A stretch of DNA of 22,656 bases from Anaerolineaceae bacterium UBA6105. Its GTDB lineage: Bacteria; Chloroflexota; Anaerolineae; Anaerolineales; Anaerolineaceae. Made by a program: the position numbers and the translations under genes. This document shows, in pieces, positions 15,600-22,100 of the stretch. Each line of letters opens with the position of its first letter. Positions within the stretch are counted from its first letter, which is position 1. The notes below the pieces were generated by a model. It worked only from the letters and a program-made list of their open reading frames with translations. It searched no databases and was not told the origin of the DNA. The stretch covers positions 1 to 22,656 of the forward strand of contig DIWN01000031.1 in assembly GCA_002423495.1 (NCBI GenBank), read 5' to 3'.

Positions 15600-15910
15600 G
15601 CTGTAATCGAATACATACTGACCTTGAAATTCTTTGCCCATAGTTAAATGGATAAACTGACATACCAACTCGATCGACCCCTCTGGCAAAAGCCTAAGAA
15701 GATCCTTTCCCAGGAAAGCAACAAAGATACCTTCGCTCCAAAACCTATTAAAGCAGCAGATTGTATATTTTTTGGTTAATACCACACAACGAATTATTTA
15801 AAGATACTTCCCGGGAACCATCCGGATGAGCGGAGAGGTTGGACAAGAGATCATAAGTGTCTGGATGCCAGTGTGTTCATACCATAGTAGAAGTTTCCAC
15901 CCTGTGAAGA
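15600..15910 (-). pseudogene. Decayed fragment of the DUF952-phosphatase gene
   Basis: Minus-strand remnant of the phosphatase part of the gene at 16964-17794. A readable stretch has GIFVAFLGKDLLRLLPEGSIELV and EFQGQYVF, matching GIFAACLAQDLLGLSPEAAIEWV and QFQQQYVF of the intact protein. The DNA match continues past the readable frame, for example CTGGATGCC at 15861 and 17237, so the fragment spans about 300 bases with frame damage. In the active-site loop the catalytic Cys position is kept but the Arg is Ser, so it could not be active. The DUF952 half is absent. It lies at the same position relative to copy 1 of the lipoprotein gene as the intact gene does to copy 2. Confidence 0.75.
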
Positions 15911-16008
15911 ACTGGAACAGGGAACTTTCTGGCGAAATTTAGCGTATTATATTTATAGTGTCATGGAATATGACCTATTTTGCAAGGTGACATAGAAATC
16001 GAGGAGAC

Positions 16009-16908
16009 ATGAAAAAAATAGTTTTAGCTATCGTTTTGTTAGGCATACTGTCGGCTTGCAGTTTTCCGCAACCGACAACCTCGCCTTCCGACTCTCAAAC
16101 CAAGGTAGCCCTTTTTGCACAGGCAACCCTTACAAAAGTTGCGATTATTGCTGAGACTGAGCAAACTTCCACATCAATCGCGATCCAGCCAACCCATGCT
16201 GCAACCAGTATTCCGGAAACCGCAACAAGTATTCCACCTACGGCGACCATCATGCCAACAGAAACTTTCACTCTTATTCCTCCAACTTCAACCAGCGTGC
16301 CAACCTCTGCTCCTGGTCAGGCAATCCGGCTAAGTTTCACAACAGGAATAACCAATATAACAGCCGAAGGCCACCTGGCAGCCAATGCTACCCAACGCTT
16401 TGTTTTCTGGGCAGACGAAAATCAAATGATGGATATCAGCAGCAGCGGCGCGTACATCGCCATCACAAGCCCCAGCGGCAATAAACTGGTCGAATTTGAC
16501 CAGTTGTGGACCTGGTATAGGGGTTACGCTTCAGAAAAAGGCGATTGGTATCTCGATATCAAGACTGGCAACTACGCCAGGGATTACTCGCTCTACCTCG
16601 GCATCCCACAGCGAATTTCTTTTGCTCCCAATACCTCCAGTATTACGATCAAGGCAACCATCCCAGCCGGGAAGGTGCACAACTTCGTTGCCTGGGCAAA
16701 CAAGGGGCAGACCCTGTCCGTGAGCATATCACCAACGCAGAACTTCAAACTCTCAATCTGGCACGTCGACGGAACCGTCCTGCTTTCAGGGATGGGTGAT
16801 TCGACTAGCTTTGAGGGAGTGCTCCCTGAATCCGGCGATTACATTATCAATGTGACCTCAGGCGCAGCTACAGCCACGGAGATAACGCTAAATTTATCCA
16901 TTGAGTAA
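16009..16908 (+). CDS. Lipoprotein with Pro/Thr linker and two PPC-like repeats (copy 2)
   Basis: 299 residues, paralogue of the gene at 14607. Signal peptide with lipobox LSAC (Cys17), a Thr/Pro/Ile-rich stalk (residues about 62-103), then two beta-rich modules: AEGHLAANATQRFVFWADENQ with YASEKGDWYLDIKTG, and IPAGKVHNFVAWANKGQTL with FEGVLPESGDYIINV. The conserved positions match copy 1 module for module, while the linker is free to vary, as expected for a stalk. GAGGAG lies five bases before the ATG. The stop is followed by a terminator hairpin that faces the convergent phosphatase gene. A surface-binding role is inferred only from the architecture. Confidence 0.8.
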   Translation: MKKIVLAIVLLGILSACSFPQPTTSPSDSQTKVALFAQATLTKVAIIAETEQTSTSIAIQPTHAATSIPETATSIPPTATIMPTETFTLIPPTSTSVPTSAPGQAIRLSFTTGITNITAEGHLAANATQRFVFWADENQMMDISSSGAYIAITSPSGNKLVEFDQLWTWYRGYASEKGDWYLDIKTGNYARDYSLYLGIPQRISFAPNTSSITIKATIPAGKVHNFVAWANKGQTLSVSISPTQNFKLSIWHVDGTVLLSGMGDSTSFEGVLPESGDYIINVTSGAATATEITLNLSIE

Positions 16909-16917
16909 ATTACGCAA

Positions 16918-16946
16918 CAAAAAAATACCCTGGTAATAATCAGGGT
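16918..16946 (-). terminator. Intrinsic terminator of the DUF952-phosphatase gene
   Basis: On the minus strand ACCCTG-N8-CAGGGT is followed by ATTTTTTT. It lies 18 bases past the phosphatase stop and, being a hairpin between convergent genes, may also slow plus-strand transcription. Confidence 0.65.
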
Positions 16947-16963
16947 GGTTTGCTTTAAGGCAT

Positions 16964-17794
16964 CTATTGGCAATGAGCAAATACATATTGCTGTTGGAAC
17001 TGGGTTTCAACCGCGAAGGGGATAAACTGCCGTACCCACTCGATCGCAGCCTCAGGCGAAAGCCCGAGCAGATCCTGCGCCAGGCAGGCCGCAAAGATGC
17101 CTGTGCGCCCAACGCCAGCATGGCAGTGGATGGCGACATTCTTCCCATGTTTCAGCAGCGCTGCTACTTTATTAAGTGAAGCGTCCCAGGTGCCGTGCGG
17201 AGGAGCAGAAAAGTCGGGCACGGGGTCATAGATCACCTGGATGCCGGCTTGCTCATAAAGCGGCAGCAGCTCCCGCCCGCTGTGCCGCAGATGCTCTTCG
17301 ATCGCGTTTAACACGACCACTACATTGATATTTGCCTCTTTGTAAAAGCCCAAAACACGATCTTCCGGATCAAAGTGCTCACTGCCAGGGGTTGGTGAGC
17401 GAAAAATCCGCCCGGGTTGCCCGTAGAGCAGCTCAGTAAAGAGCTCCGGTTCGGGGTGGATCAGCGCTTCTGGCAGGCTGACGTCCCCGTTGGCTTGATG
17501 CCCGAGTTCGTGGACAGTTTTGACCGCATTGACCGGCAAAGTGCCATAAAGATGCGGGTATGGCATCTCGCCGCCCTCGAGATTTTCGTAAACCAACTCC
17601 GCCTCACTCAGATCAGGATCGATTTCCAGCACGATGAGCTCGGGGGTTTCACGATAAAACCGGTTGGCTGTGGATTTGATTTGGTAATGATCCGAACAGT
17701 GAATAAAACCGTCTTTCACAAAACCGCTGGGGATATAAACACCCTTTTCTTGCGCTTTTTGCCATTCAGGCAGGGTGGTCAGATGATAGATCAT
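16964..17794 (-). CDS. DUF952-dual-specificity phosphatase fusion protein
   Basis: 276 residues in two parts. Residues 1-105 match DUF952: YHLTTLPEWQKAQ at the start (His4), DGFIHCSDHYQ (residues 28-37), and MPYPHLYGTLP (residues 77-87). Residues about 125-276 are a cysteine phosphatase of the dual-specificity/tyrosine type: IQVIYDPVPDFSAPP holds the likely general acid Asp194 and VAIHCHAGVGRTGIFAA the CX5R loop with Cys224 and Arg230. The phosphatase should hydrolyse a phosphomonoester; the DUF952 role is not established. GAGG lies about 7 bases before the ATG. Convergent with the second lipoprotein gene; a broken copy of its 3' part sits at 15600-15910. A fused pair suggests linked chemistry on one substrate, which is inference. 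Confidence 0.83.
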   Translation of the reverse strand: MIYHLTTLPEWQKAQEKGVYIPSGFVKDGFIHCSDHYQIKSTANRFYRETPELIVLEIDPDLSEAELVYENLEGGEMPYPHLYGTLPVNAVKTVHELGHQANGDVSLPEALIHPEPELFTELLYGQPGRIFRSPTPGSEHFDPEDRVLGFYKEANINVVVVLNAIEEHLRHSGRELLPLYEQAGIQVIYDPVPDFSAPPHGTWDASLNKVAALLKHGKNVAIHCHAGVGRTGIFAACLAQDLLGLSPEAAIEWVRQFIPFAVETQFQQQYVFAHCQ

Positions 17795-17836
17795 AACAAA
17801 CCTCGAATTGTAGTTGGCTAAATATACCCGCTCCCG

Positions 17837-17935
17837 CTACTGCCCGTCAAATGAAATTATCACCAGGGTGAATAGCGCGTAGATCAGGTTCAGCAGAAGA
17901 ACCAGACCTACAATTAGACCTATGGAATTCGGACG
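17837..17935 (-). pseudogene. Possible C-terminal remnant of a membrane protein cut by a repeat
   Basis: The minus-strand frame ending at TAG 17837 reads NSIGLIVGLVLLLNLIYALF followed by TLVIISFDGQ, one membrane-helix-like segment plus a short tail. There is no start codon or Shine-Dalgarno, and the frame meets the end of the 72-bp inverted-repeat element at 17936. It may be the 3' end of a gene disrupted by that element, or a chance hydrophobic frame. Confidence 0.25.
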
Positions 17936-18005
17936 TAGGGGCGAAGCATTTCAAAAATTATGCAATCCTATTTTTAAGCCATCCGTAAAGAATGCTTCGC
18001 CCCCA
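17933..18005. mobile_element. 72-bp MITE-like inverted-repeat element
   Basis: Perfect 13-bp arms GGGGCGAAGCATT (17938-17950) and AATGCTTCGCCCC (17991-18003) enclose about 40 AT-rich bases. ACGTAG precedes the left arm, the same head as in the other repeats of this window. No coding capacity, so any movement would need a transposase supplied elsewhere. Confidence 0.6.
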
Positions 18006-18146
18006 CCGGTAATCTACACAAAGGTAATGAAAAAACGCAAGGCAGACTGCCACGAGTAAAAATTTTCCGAGACTGAGGAAGAGAGAAGAGCTCCTTCGTA
18101 GCGCTGAGGTTCACTCTAGCCGCCGCGGGGGCACATGGAACAGCGC

Positions 18147-18202
18147 GTAGGTCAGGTTCTTCTGCCTGCCCTGGAGTGCTTTCCTCCAGGGTGAAACCTG
18201 AC
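18147..18202. repeat. GTAGGTCAGGTT palindromic repeat with nested stem
   Basis: CGTAG then GTCAGGTT (18151-18158) pairs with AACCTGAC (18195-18202); an inner stem CCCTGGA (18169-18175) pairs with TCCAGGG (18185-18191). Same family as the copies at 18251, 20968 and 21099. Apart from this and its neighbours, 17796-18314 holds no supported gene. Confidence 0.65.
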
Positions 18203-18250
18203 ATCACAAATGCTGGCAAAAAAGTACTCAATAATTATATGTATCCGATA

Positions 18251-18282
18251 TCAGGTTGAGCTAAGCAACCTGACCTACGACG
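18251..18282. repeat. TCAGGTTG palindromic repeat, reversed orientation
   Basis: TCAGGTTG-N7-CAACCTGA followed by CCTACGACG, the reverse complement of the CGTAGG head. Confidence 0.65.
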
Positions 18283-18314
18283 CACCAACAAATTCACCAA
18301 TTTCCAATTTGCCC

Positions 18315-18343
18315 TTGCATTACTGTGCGATATACACTATAAT
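18315..18343 (+). promoter_or_regulatory. Promoter of the PadR-HAAS operon
   Basis: TTGCAT at 18315-18320, a 17-base spacer, and a perfect TATAAT at 18338-18343. The leader would be about 20 bases and contains GAGGAG. PadR-type proteins usually repress their own promoter, so an operator probably overlaps here, but no clean dyad was assigned. Confidence 0.65.
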
Positions 18344-18370
18344 GGTTTCTACATTATTTTGAGGAGAACT

Positions 18371-18706
18371 ATGAGCGAATTGAATGAGATCTATGCAAAT
18401 TTTGTCGTCGAACTCCGGAGGGGGGTGACCAACCTGGTCGTACTTAGCCATTGCCAGCAGCCAAGCTATGGCTATCAACTGGTCAAGAACCTGGCCGATA
18501 GCGGCATCCCCCTGGAAGCCAACACGGTTTATCCCCTGCTTCGCAGGCTTGAAGACCAAGCCTTACTGCGCAGCGACTGGGACACCAGCACGGATAAACC
18601 GCGCAAATATTATCAGATCACTGAGAAAGGACGCCAACTTCTGGCCCAAATCACCAGCTATTGGCGCGACTCGGTCAAAAATATCGAAACCATCCTGGAG
18701 GCTTGA
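18371..18706 (+). CDS. PadR-family transcriptional regulator
   Basis: 111 residues. The winged-helix pattern of PadR is clear: VLSHCQQPSYGYQLVKNLADSGIPLEANTVYPLLRRLEDQALL, then KPRKYYQITEKGRQLLAQITSYW as the wing and start of the C-terminal dimer helix. The length is typical of the short PadR subfamily 2. The ATG at 18371 has GAGGAG four bases upstream. It is followed after one base by a HAAS-type membrane protein, a frequent partner gene in which the membrane protein is thought to relate to the PadR signal. It probably represses this operon until an unknown signal is met. Confidence 0.9.
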   Translation: MSELNEIYANFVVELRRGVTNLVVLSHCQQPSYGYQLVKNLADSGIPLEANTVYPLLRRLEDQALLRSDWDTSTDKPRKYYQITEKGRQLLAQITSYWRDSVKNIETILEA

Positions 18707-18707
18707 A

Positions 18708-19730
18708 ATGGAATCAAAAGAATTAATCAAACGTTATATATACGCTGTCACCAAGCACCTGCCCGAAAATAAACGGCAGGATGTGGGTCAGGAACTTGAA
18801 AGCCTGATCGAAGAAACTCTGGCTGAGCGCAGCCAGGGCAGACCAGTAAGCGATGCGGACACCAAAGCTGTGCTGATGGAGTTGGGTCGACCTGTAGAAT
18901 TAGCCGCAAAATACGACCCCCACACCAAAGACGCGCTCATCGGTCAGCCCCACTTCTCAGTCTACTTGCGGGTCCTGAGGATCGTGCTGCTGGCTGTCAC
19001 ACTCGGGATGGCAATCGCGTCCCTTTTGGAAGGTTTTATCACCTTTGAAAGCAACGTCTTTGTGTTCTTCGCGTCAGTCCTGAGCAATATCTGGCAGGGC
19101 CTACTTGGGGCTTTTGCCTGGGTCACAATTATTTTTGCGATCCTCTATCAAAAAGACGTCAAGCTTGATTACGATAAAGATGACCTCGAAGATCTGCCTG
19201 CTGTGCCTGAAAGACACCAGGAGATCAAACTCAGAGACATCATCGCGAGTTTCATCTTCACGATCCTGTTCCTGATCCTATTCGTGGTTGTACCCCAGGT
19301 CAACATCCCACTTGTTTGGGAGAATTCGGGTCTGATCCCCGTATTCAATCCTGAAGTGCTGATCACTCTTCGCTGGCTTTTTGTTGCTGCAGCTTCAGCA
19401 CAAATTTTGAATCTATCTATTCGTTTCCTCGCACGCCGCCACACACTGCCCGTTTTCTTTACCACCCTACTTGAAGCAATTCTGCAGGTTATTCTGCTGC
19501 TCACCTGGTTTCACACGCCAAACGCCTTCAATCCTGCCTTTGTAGAGCTGACGAACGATTTTGCCCCCTTCATGTTCGAGCCTGCCAATTGGGCTCCCCT
19601 GCAGTCGCTTCCTGTCGCCATCAGCGCCATGCCGCTCCTGCTCCTGATAATCCTTGGCGGGGTTCTTTTGGGCACACTTATCGATCTGATCACAACTGGC
19701 GTCAAAACCTTTTGGGGACAAAAGGCTTAA
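18708..19730 (+). CDS. HAAS-domain membrane protein, PadR partner
   Basis: 340 residues. Residues 1-85 look like the HAAS signalling domain: ELIKRYIYAVTKHLPENKRQDVGQELESLIEETL and later VLMELGRPVELAAKYDP. After it come about seven hydrophobic segments, beginning YLRVLRIVLLAVTLGMAIASLLEG, with a charged loop KDVKLDYDKDDLEDLPAVPER in the middle. It starts one base after the PadR stop (GGAGGC overlaps the end of PadR as its ribosome-binding site), so both are translated from one message. HAAS proteins are often encoded next to PadR and are proposed to act as membrane sensors or partners. What it senses is unknown. I found no catalytic motif. Confidence 0.82.
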   Translation: MESKELIKRYIYAVTKHLPENKRQDVGQELESLIEETLAERSQGRPVSDADTKAVLMELGRPVELAAKYDPHTKDALIGQPHFSVYLRVLRIVLLAVTLGMAIASLLEGFITFESNVFVFFASVLSNIWQGLLGAFAWVTIIFAILYQKDVKLDYDKDDLEDLPAVPERHQEIKLRDIIASFIFTILFLILFVVVPQVNIPLVWENSGLIPVFNPEVLITLRWLFVAAASAQILNLSIRFLARRHTLPVFFTTLLEAILQVILLLTWFHTPNAFNPAFVELTNDFAPFMFEPANWAPLQSLPVAISAMPLLLLIILGGVLLGTLIDLITTGVKTFWGQKA

Positions 19731-19851
19731 TCGAGCCAGAAAACGGGTGTTTTTGCCGCTTTATTATGGGTCAGAATAGCAAGGCGTGTTATACTTACGG
19801 CGTAATTTTTAGCAGACTTGCCAGAGTGTAAACTCGAACAGGAGAAGTTTG

Positions 19852-20325
19852 ATGAGAGTACATGTTGATCCCGATCTTTGCATCGGATGTGGGATTTGCG
19901 AAGGCAGCGCCCCCGACATTTTCAGCCTTGCCTCCAGCGCTATCGCAGAGGTGATTATGGATCCGGTGCAGGCGGAATTCGAAGCAGATGCCCGAATGGC
20001 AGCAGAGGATTGCCCCGAAAATGCCATCATGATTGAAAATGGCGAGGAATCAGATACACCAACACCGTCTGGCGCGGATAGCGCGGATGACGTTGAGGAA
20101 TCAATAATTGAAAACAATCTTGAAAGGAAAATTGAAATGAAAGCAACTGTTGATCAGGACCTGTGCATCGGCTGTGGTATTTGTGAAGGAATCGTCCCTG
20201 AGGTTTTTAGCCTTCAGAATGAACCCTACGCAGAAGTTTTGCTGGACCCCATCCCTGAGGAATTTCAGGATGCCACCCGCGAAGCCGCGGAAGAATGCCC
20301 TGAAGTCGCAATCACAATCGAGTAG
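19852..20325 (+). CDS. Twin-domain ferredoxin (two fused single-cluster domains)
   Basis: 157 residues built of two ferredoxin domains. Domain 1 (residues 1-62) has CIGCGICEG with Cys10, Cys13 and Cys16 plus a later CPENAI Cys; domain 2 (residues 96-157) has CIGCGICEG and CPEVAI. Each gives four cysteines for one [4Fe-4S] cluster, so the protein is a small electron carrier of two linked units. The linker of about 33 residues is acidic and Ser/Thr-rich (GEESDTPTPSGADSADDVEE). Met96 of domain 2 has AAAGGA eight bases upstream, a relic or working internal start. The ATG at 19852 has GGAG upstream. A -10-like TATACT lies at 19790-19795. A strong terminator follows. Redox partners are not in the window. 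Confidence 0.88.
   Translation: MRVHVDPDLCIGCGICEGSAPDIFSLASSAIAEVIMDPVQAEFEADARMAAEDCPENAIMIENGEESDTPTPSGADSADDVEESIIENNLERKIEMKATVDQDLCIGCGICEGIVPEVFSLQNEPYAEVLLDPIPEEFQDATREAAEECPEVAITIE
20122..20139 (+). promoter_or_regulatory. Internal ribosome-binding site and start inside the ferredoxin gene
   Basis: GAAAGGA followed by AAATTGAA and ATG at 20137, in frame, exactly at the start of the second ferredoxin domain. It would yield a stand-alone 62-residue ferredoxin, the normal size of this family. Confidence 0.45.
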
Positions 20326-20350
20326 TCAGCGTCTAGCCCAACACTCAAAA

Positions 20351-20377
20351 CCGCCCTGGATACCCAGGGCGGTTTTT
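20351..20377 (+). terminator. Intrinsic terminator of the ferredoxin gene
   Basis: CCGCCCTGG-ATAC-CCAGGGCGG, a perfect 9-bp GC-rich stem with a 4-base loop followed by TTTTT, 25 bases after the stop codon. AAAA before the stem also makes it usable from the opposite strand. Confidence 0.92.
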
Positions 20378-20394
20378 CCTATATTAAGTAGTTT

Positions 20395-20960
20395 GACGTA
20401 GGGAATGGTCTTGCGCCATTCCGGATGAAAGGTGGAACGAAAACTCCGATTTTTTTGCCAAACGAGCGTTCGCCTCGACGTAGGGAATGGCCTTGCGCCA
20501 TTCCAGATGAACGGTGGAACGAAAACCTCGGTTTTTTTTACCAAACGAGCGTTCGTTTCGACGTAGGGAATGGCCTTGTGCCATTCCGGATGAACGGTGG
20601 AACGAAAACTCCGATTTTTTTGCCAAACGAGCGTTCGTTTCGACGTAGGGAATGGTCTTGCGCCATTCCGGATGAAAGGTGGAACGAAAACTCCGATTTT
20701 TTTGCCAAACGAGCGTTCGCCTCGACGTAGGGAATGGCCTTGCGCCATTCCGGATGAACGGTGGAACGAAAACCTCAATTTTTTTGCCAAACGAGCGTTC
20801 GCCTCGACGTAGGGAATGGCCTTGCGCCATTCCGGATGAACGGTGGAACGAAAACTCCGATTTTTTTGCCAAACGAGCGTTCGTTTCGACGTAGGGAATG
20901 GTCTTGCGCCATTCCGGATGAAAGGTGGAACGAAAACCTTGATTTTTTCCGAGCGAGCAT
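20395..20960. repeat. Seven-copy 82-bp tandem repeat array
   Basis: Units begin with GACGTAGGGAATGG at 20395, 20477, 20560, 20642, 20724, 20806 and 20888, giving periods of 82, 83, 82, 82, 82 and 82; the last unit is truncated. Each unit holds GGAATGG-N6-CCATTCC, then CGGATGAA, GGTGGAACGAAAAC, a run of about seven T, and AACGAG-CGTT. Copies differ at a few positions (C/T in GGCC/GGTC, CGCCTC/CGTTTC), in a mosaic way. Because 82 is not a multiple of 3, long frames on both strands are by-products. No gene is supported in 20326-21269. Confidence 0.9.
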
Positions 20961-20963
20961 TGG

Positions 20964-20993
20964 CGTAGGTCAGGTTGCGGGGTTCAACCTGAC
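20964..20993. repeat. GTAGGTCAGGTTG palindromic repeat
   Basis: GCGTAG then GTCAGGTTG-N7-CAACCTGAC (20969-20993), joined directly to the end of the tandem array. Confidence 0.7.
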
Positions 20994-21098
20994 ATAACGA
21001 ACCTCGGTATGCATCATTTTTTTGATTTGGCGTCTAAAAGCTTAATTCTTCGCCAAAAAATAACCTTTCCAAAACCATTTTTAGCTAGCGCTCGCCAT

Positions 21099-21128
21099 GT
21101 CAGGTTCAACTGCGGAACCTGACCTACA
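21099..21128. repeat. GTCAGGTTC palindromic repeat, reversed orientation
   Basis: GTCAGGTTC-N7-GAACCTGAC followed by CTACAC. It mirrors the copy at 20964, so the two face each other across about 100 bases that contain AT-rich sequence and no gene. Confidence 0.7.
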
Positions 21129-21190
21129 CAAACATCTCTTTTTTACAAAAGAACATGAAAATATCTTATGTCACCAACACCTGTCTCGAT

Positions 21191-21248
21191 GTTGGGAACG
21201 GCCTTGCGCCAATCCGGATGAGAGGCGGAACGGTACAAGACCGTTCCC
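21191..21248. repeat. Orphan diverged unit related to the 82-bp array
   Basis: GTTGGGAACGGCCTTGCGCC followed by AATCCGGATGAGAGGCGGAACG resembles one array unit. GGAACGG-N7-CCGTTCC (21227-21247) forms a perfect stem just after the stop of the cyclase-like gene on the opposite strand and may act in its 3' end. Confidence 0.6.
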
Positions 21249-21269
21249 TTCTGGCTATCATCCATCTTT

Positions 21270-22100
21270 CTAACCCTGCGCGGCATCCCTTCGCAGATTG
21301 GTCAATACATGCCGGATAAACATCTCGGTGTTGTTGATCTTACCCTGCACGGCAGGCACAGCAATTTTGTTGTGCATCAGGAATGCCCGCGTGGTCACCT
21401 CGCGGATATCTCCCGCAATCTGCAAAAATCCGGGAGTATCCAGCAAAACCCAGTTAATCGTCCGAAGGCGTTCATCCAGATTTTCCTTGAGTGGCACCAT
21501 GTAGAGAATCGTGGTTTGGTCGAGCTTGACCAGCAAATTTCGCTCGCCCTGCTTCACCAAATCCTTACGCACCTCACTGATCAGGTTATTGGCTGCCTCA
21601 TCCAAAACGCATCCCGCAAACTCAAGCTGCTGCGTGGCGTAATAGGCGTTGATGATTGGTCTGCCAGCAAAACAGCGGTCTTCGATGAAAAACTCCCCTA
21701 CCGAAATCGCTCCCCTCAGTGGAAATCCTGCCGTAAAGCAGCGATTCATTAATGAGGCACACACGGTTGAAAACGCCAGATAAAGCCGCACAAGGTCGCG
21801 CTCCGGTAAGGCCGGATCAAAGGGCAGACTGATCAGAATCGAGTCAGAAAAGATGATCCAGCTTACCCTGTCCAGGATCTGGCTCCATTCATCCCGTTCG
21901 GAGGACTCCGGCGCTACTTCCAATGGCCGGACTTCCTGGTAGGGCGATCGCAAAGAATCAATCATATCCTGGGGGATATTCATCAAGGTATCAGAAACAA
22001 ATTGGGCTGTTTTGTGGATGTTGTTATTGAGCATGATCTGGGTGTATCCCAGGATGTCAAAGTACCCCACAAAACCGGTCGCTGGTTGCATTTGGCTCAT
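21270..22100 (-). CDS. Nucleotide-cyclase-like (class III fold) protein
   Basis: 276 residues. The order of motifs fits a class III adenylate/guanylate cyclase homology domain: VGYFDILGYTQIM with Asp15, IIFSDSILIS with Asp86, PLRGAISVGEFF (residues 127-138), and GRPIINAYYATQQLE (residues 146-160) with Asn151. Asp15 and Asp86 match the two metal-binding aspartates. The canonical Arg after the conserved Asn is not seen, so activity and product are uncertain. No transmembrane or sensor domain is present, suggesting a soluble protein. The ATG has GGAGGGAG upstream and overlaps the preceding gene as ATGA, so the two are translationally coupled. It could be a true cyclase, a degenerate nucleotide-binding relative, or a member of the diverse bacterial defence-linked cyclases. 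Confidence 0.6.
   Translation of the reverse strand: MSQMQPATGFVGYFDILGYTQIMLNNNIHKTAQFVSDTLMNIPQDMIDSLRSPYQEVRPLEVAPESSERDEWSQILDRVSWIIFSDSILISLPFDPALPERDLVRLYLAFSTVCASLMNRCFTAGFPLRGAISVGEFFIEDRCFAGRPIINAYYATQQLEFAGCVLDEAANNLISEVRKDLVKQGERNLLVKLDQTTILYMVPLKENLDERLRTINWVLLDTPGFLQIAGDIREVTTRAFLMHNKIAVPAVQGKINNTEMFIRHVLTNLRRDAAQG

Noticed and set aside
18371..18706. A start for PadR at 18359
   Set aside because: The ATG at 18371 has GAGGAG directly upstream, and the longer form would place its start inside that ribosome-binding site.
20326..20872. Minus-strand frames of about 150-160 residues through the tandem array
   Set aside because: They are products of the repeat: the 82-bp period cycles through all three frames, similar frames occur on both strands, and none has a ribosome-binding site.
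20395..20960. CRISPR array
   Set aside because: The whole 82-bp unit is repeated, including what would be spacers, and no cas genes are near.
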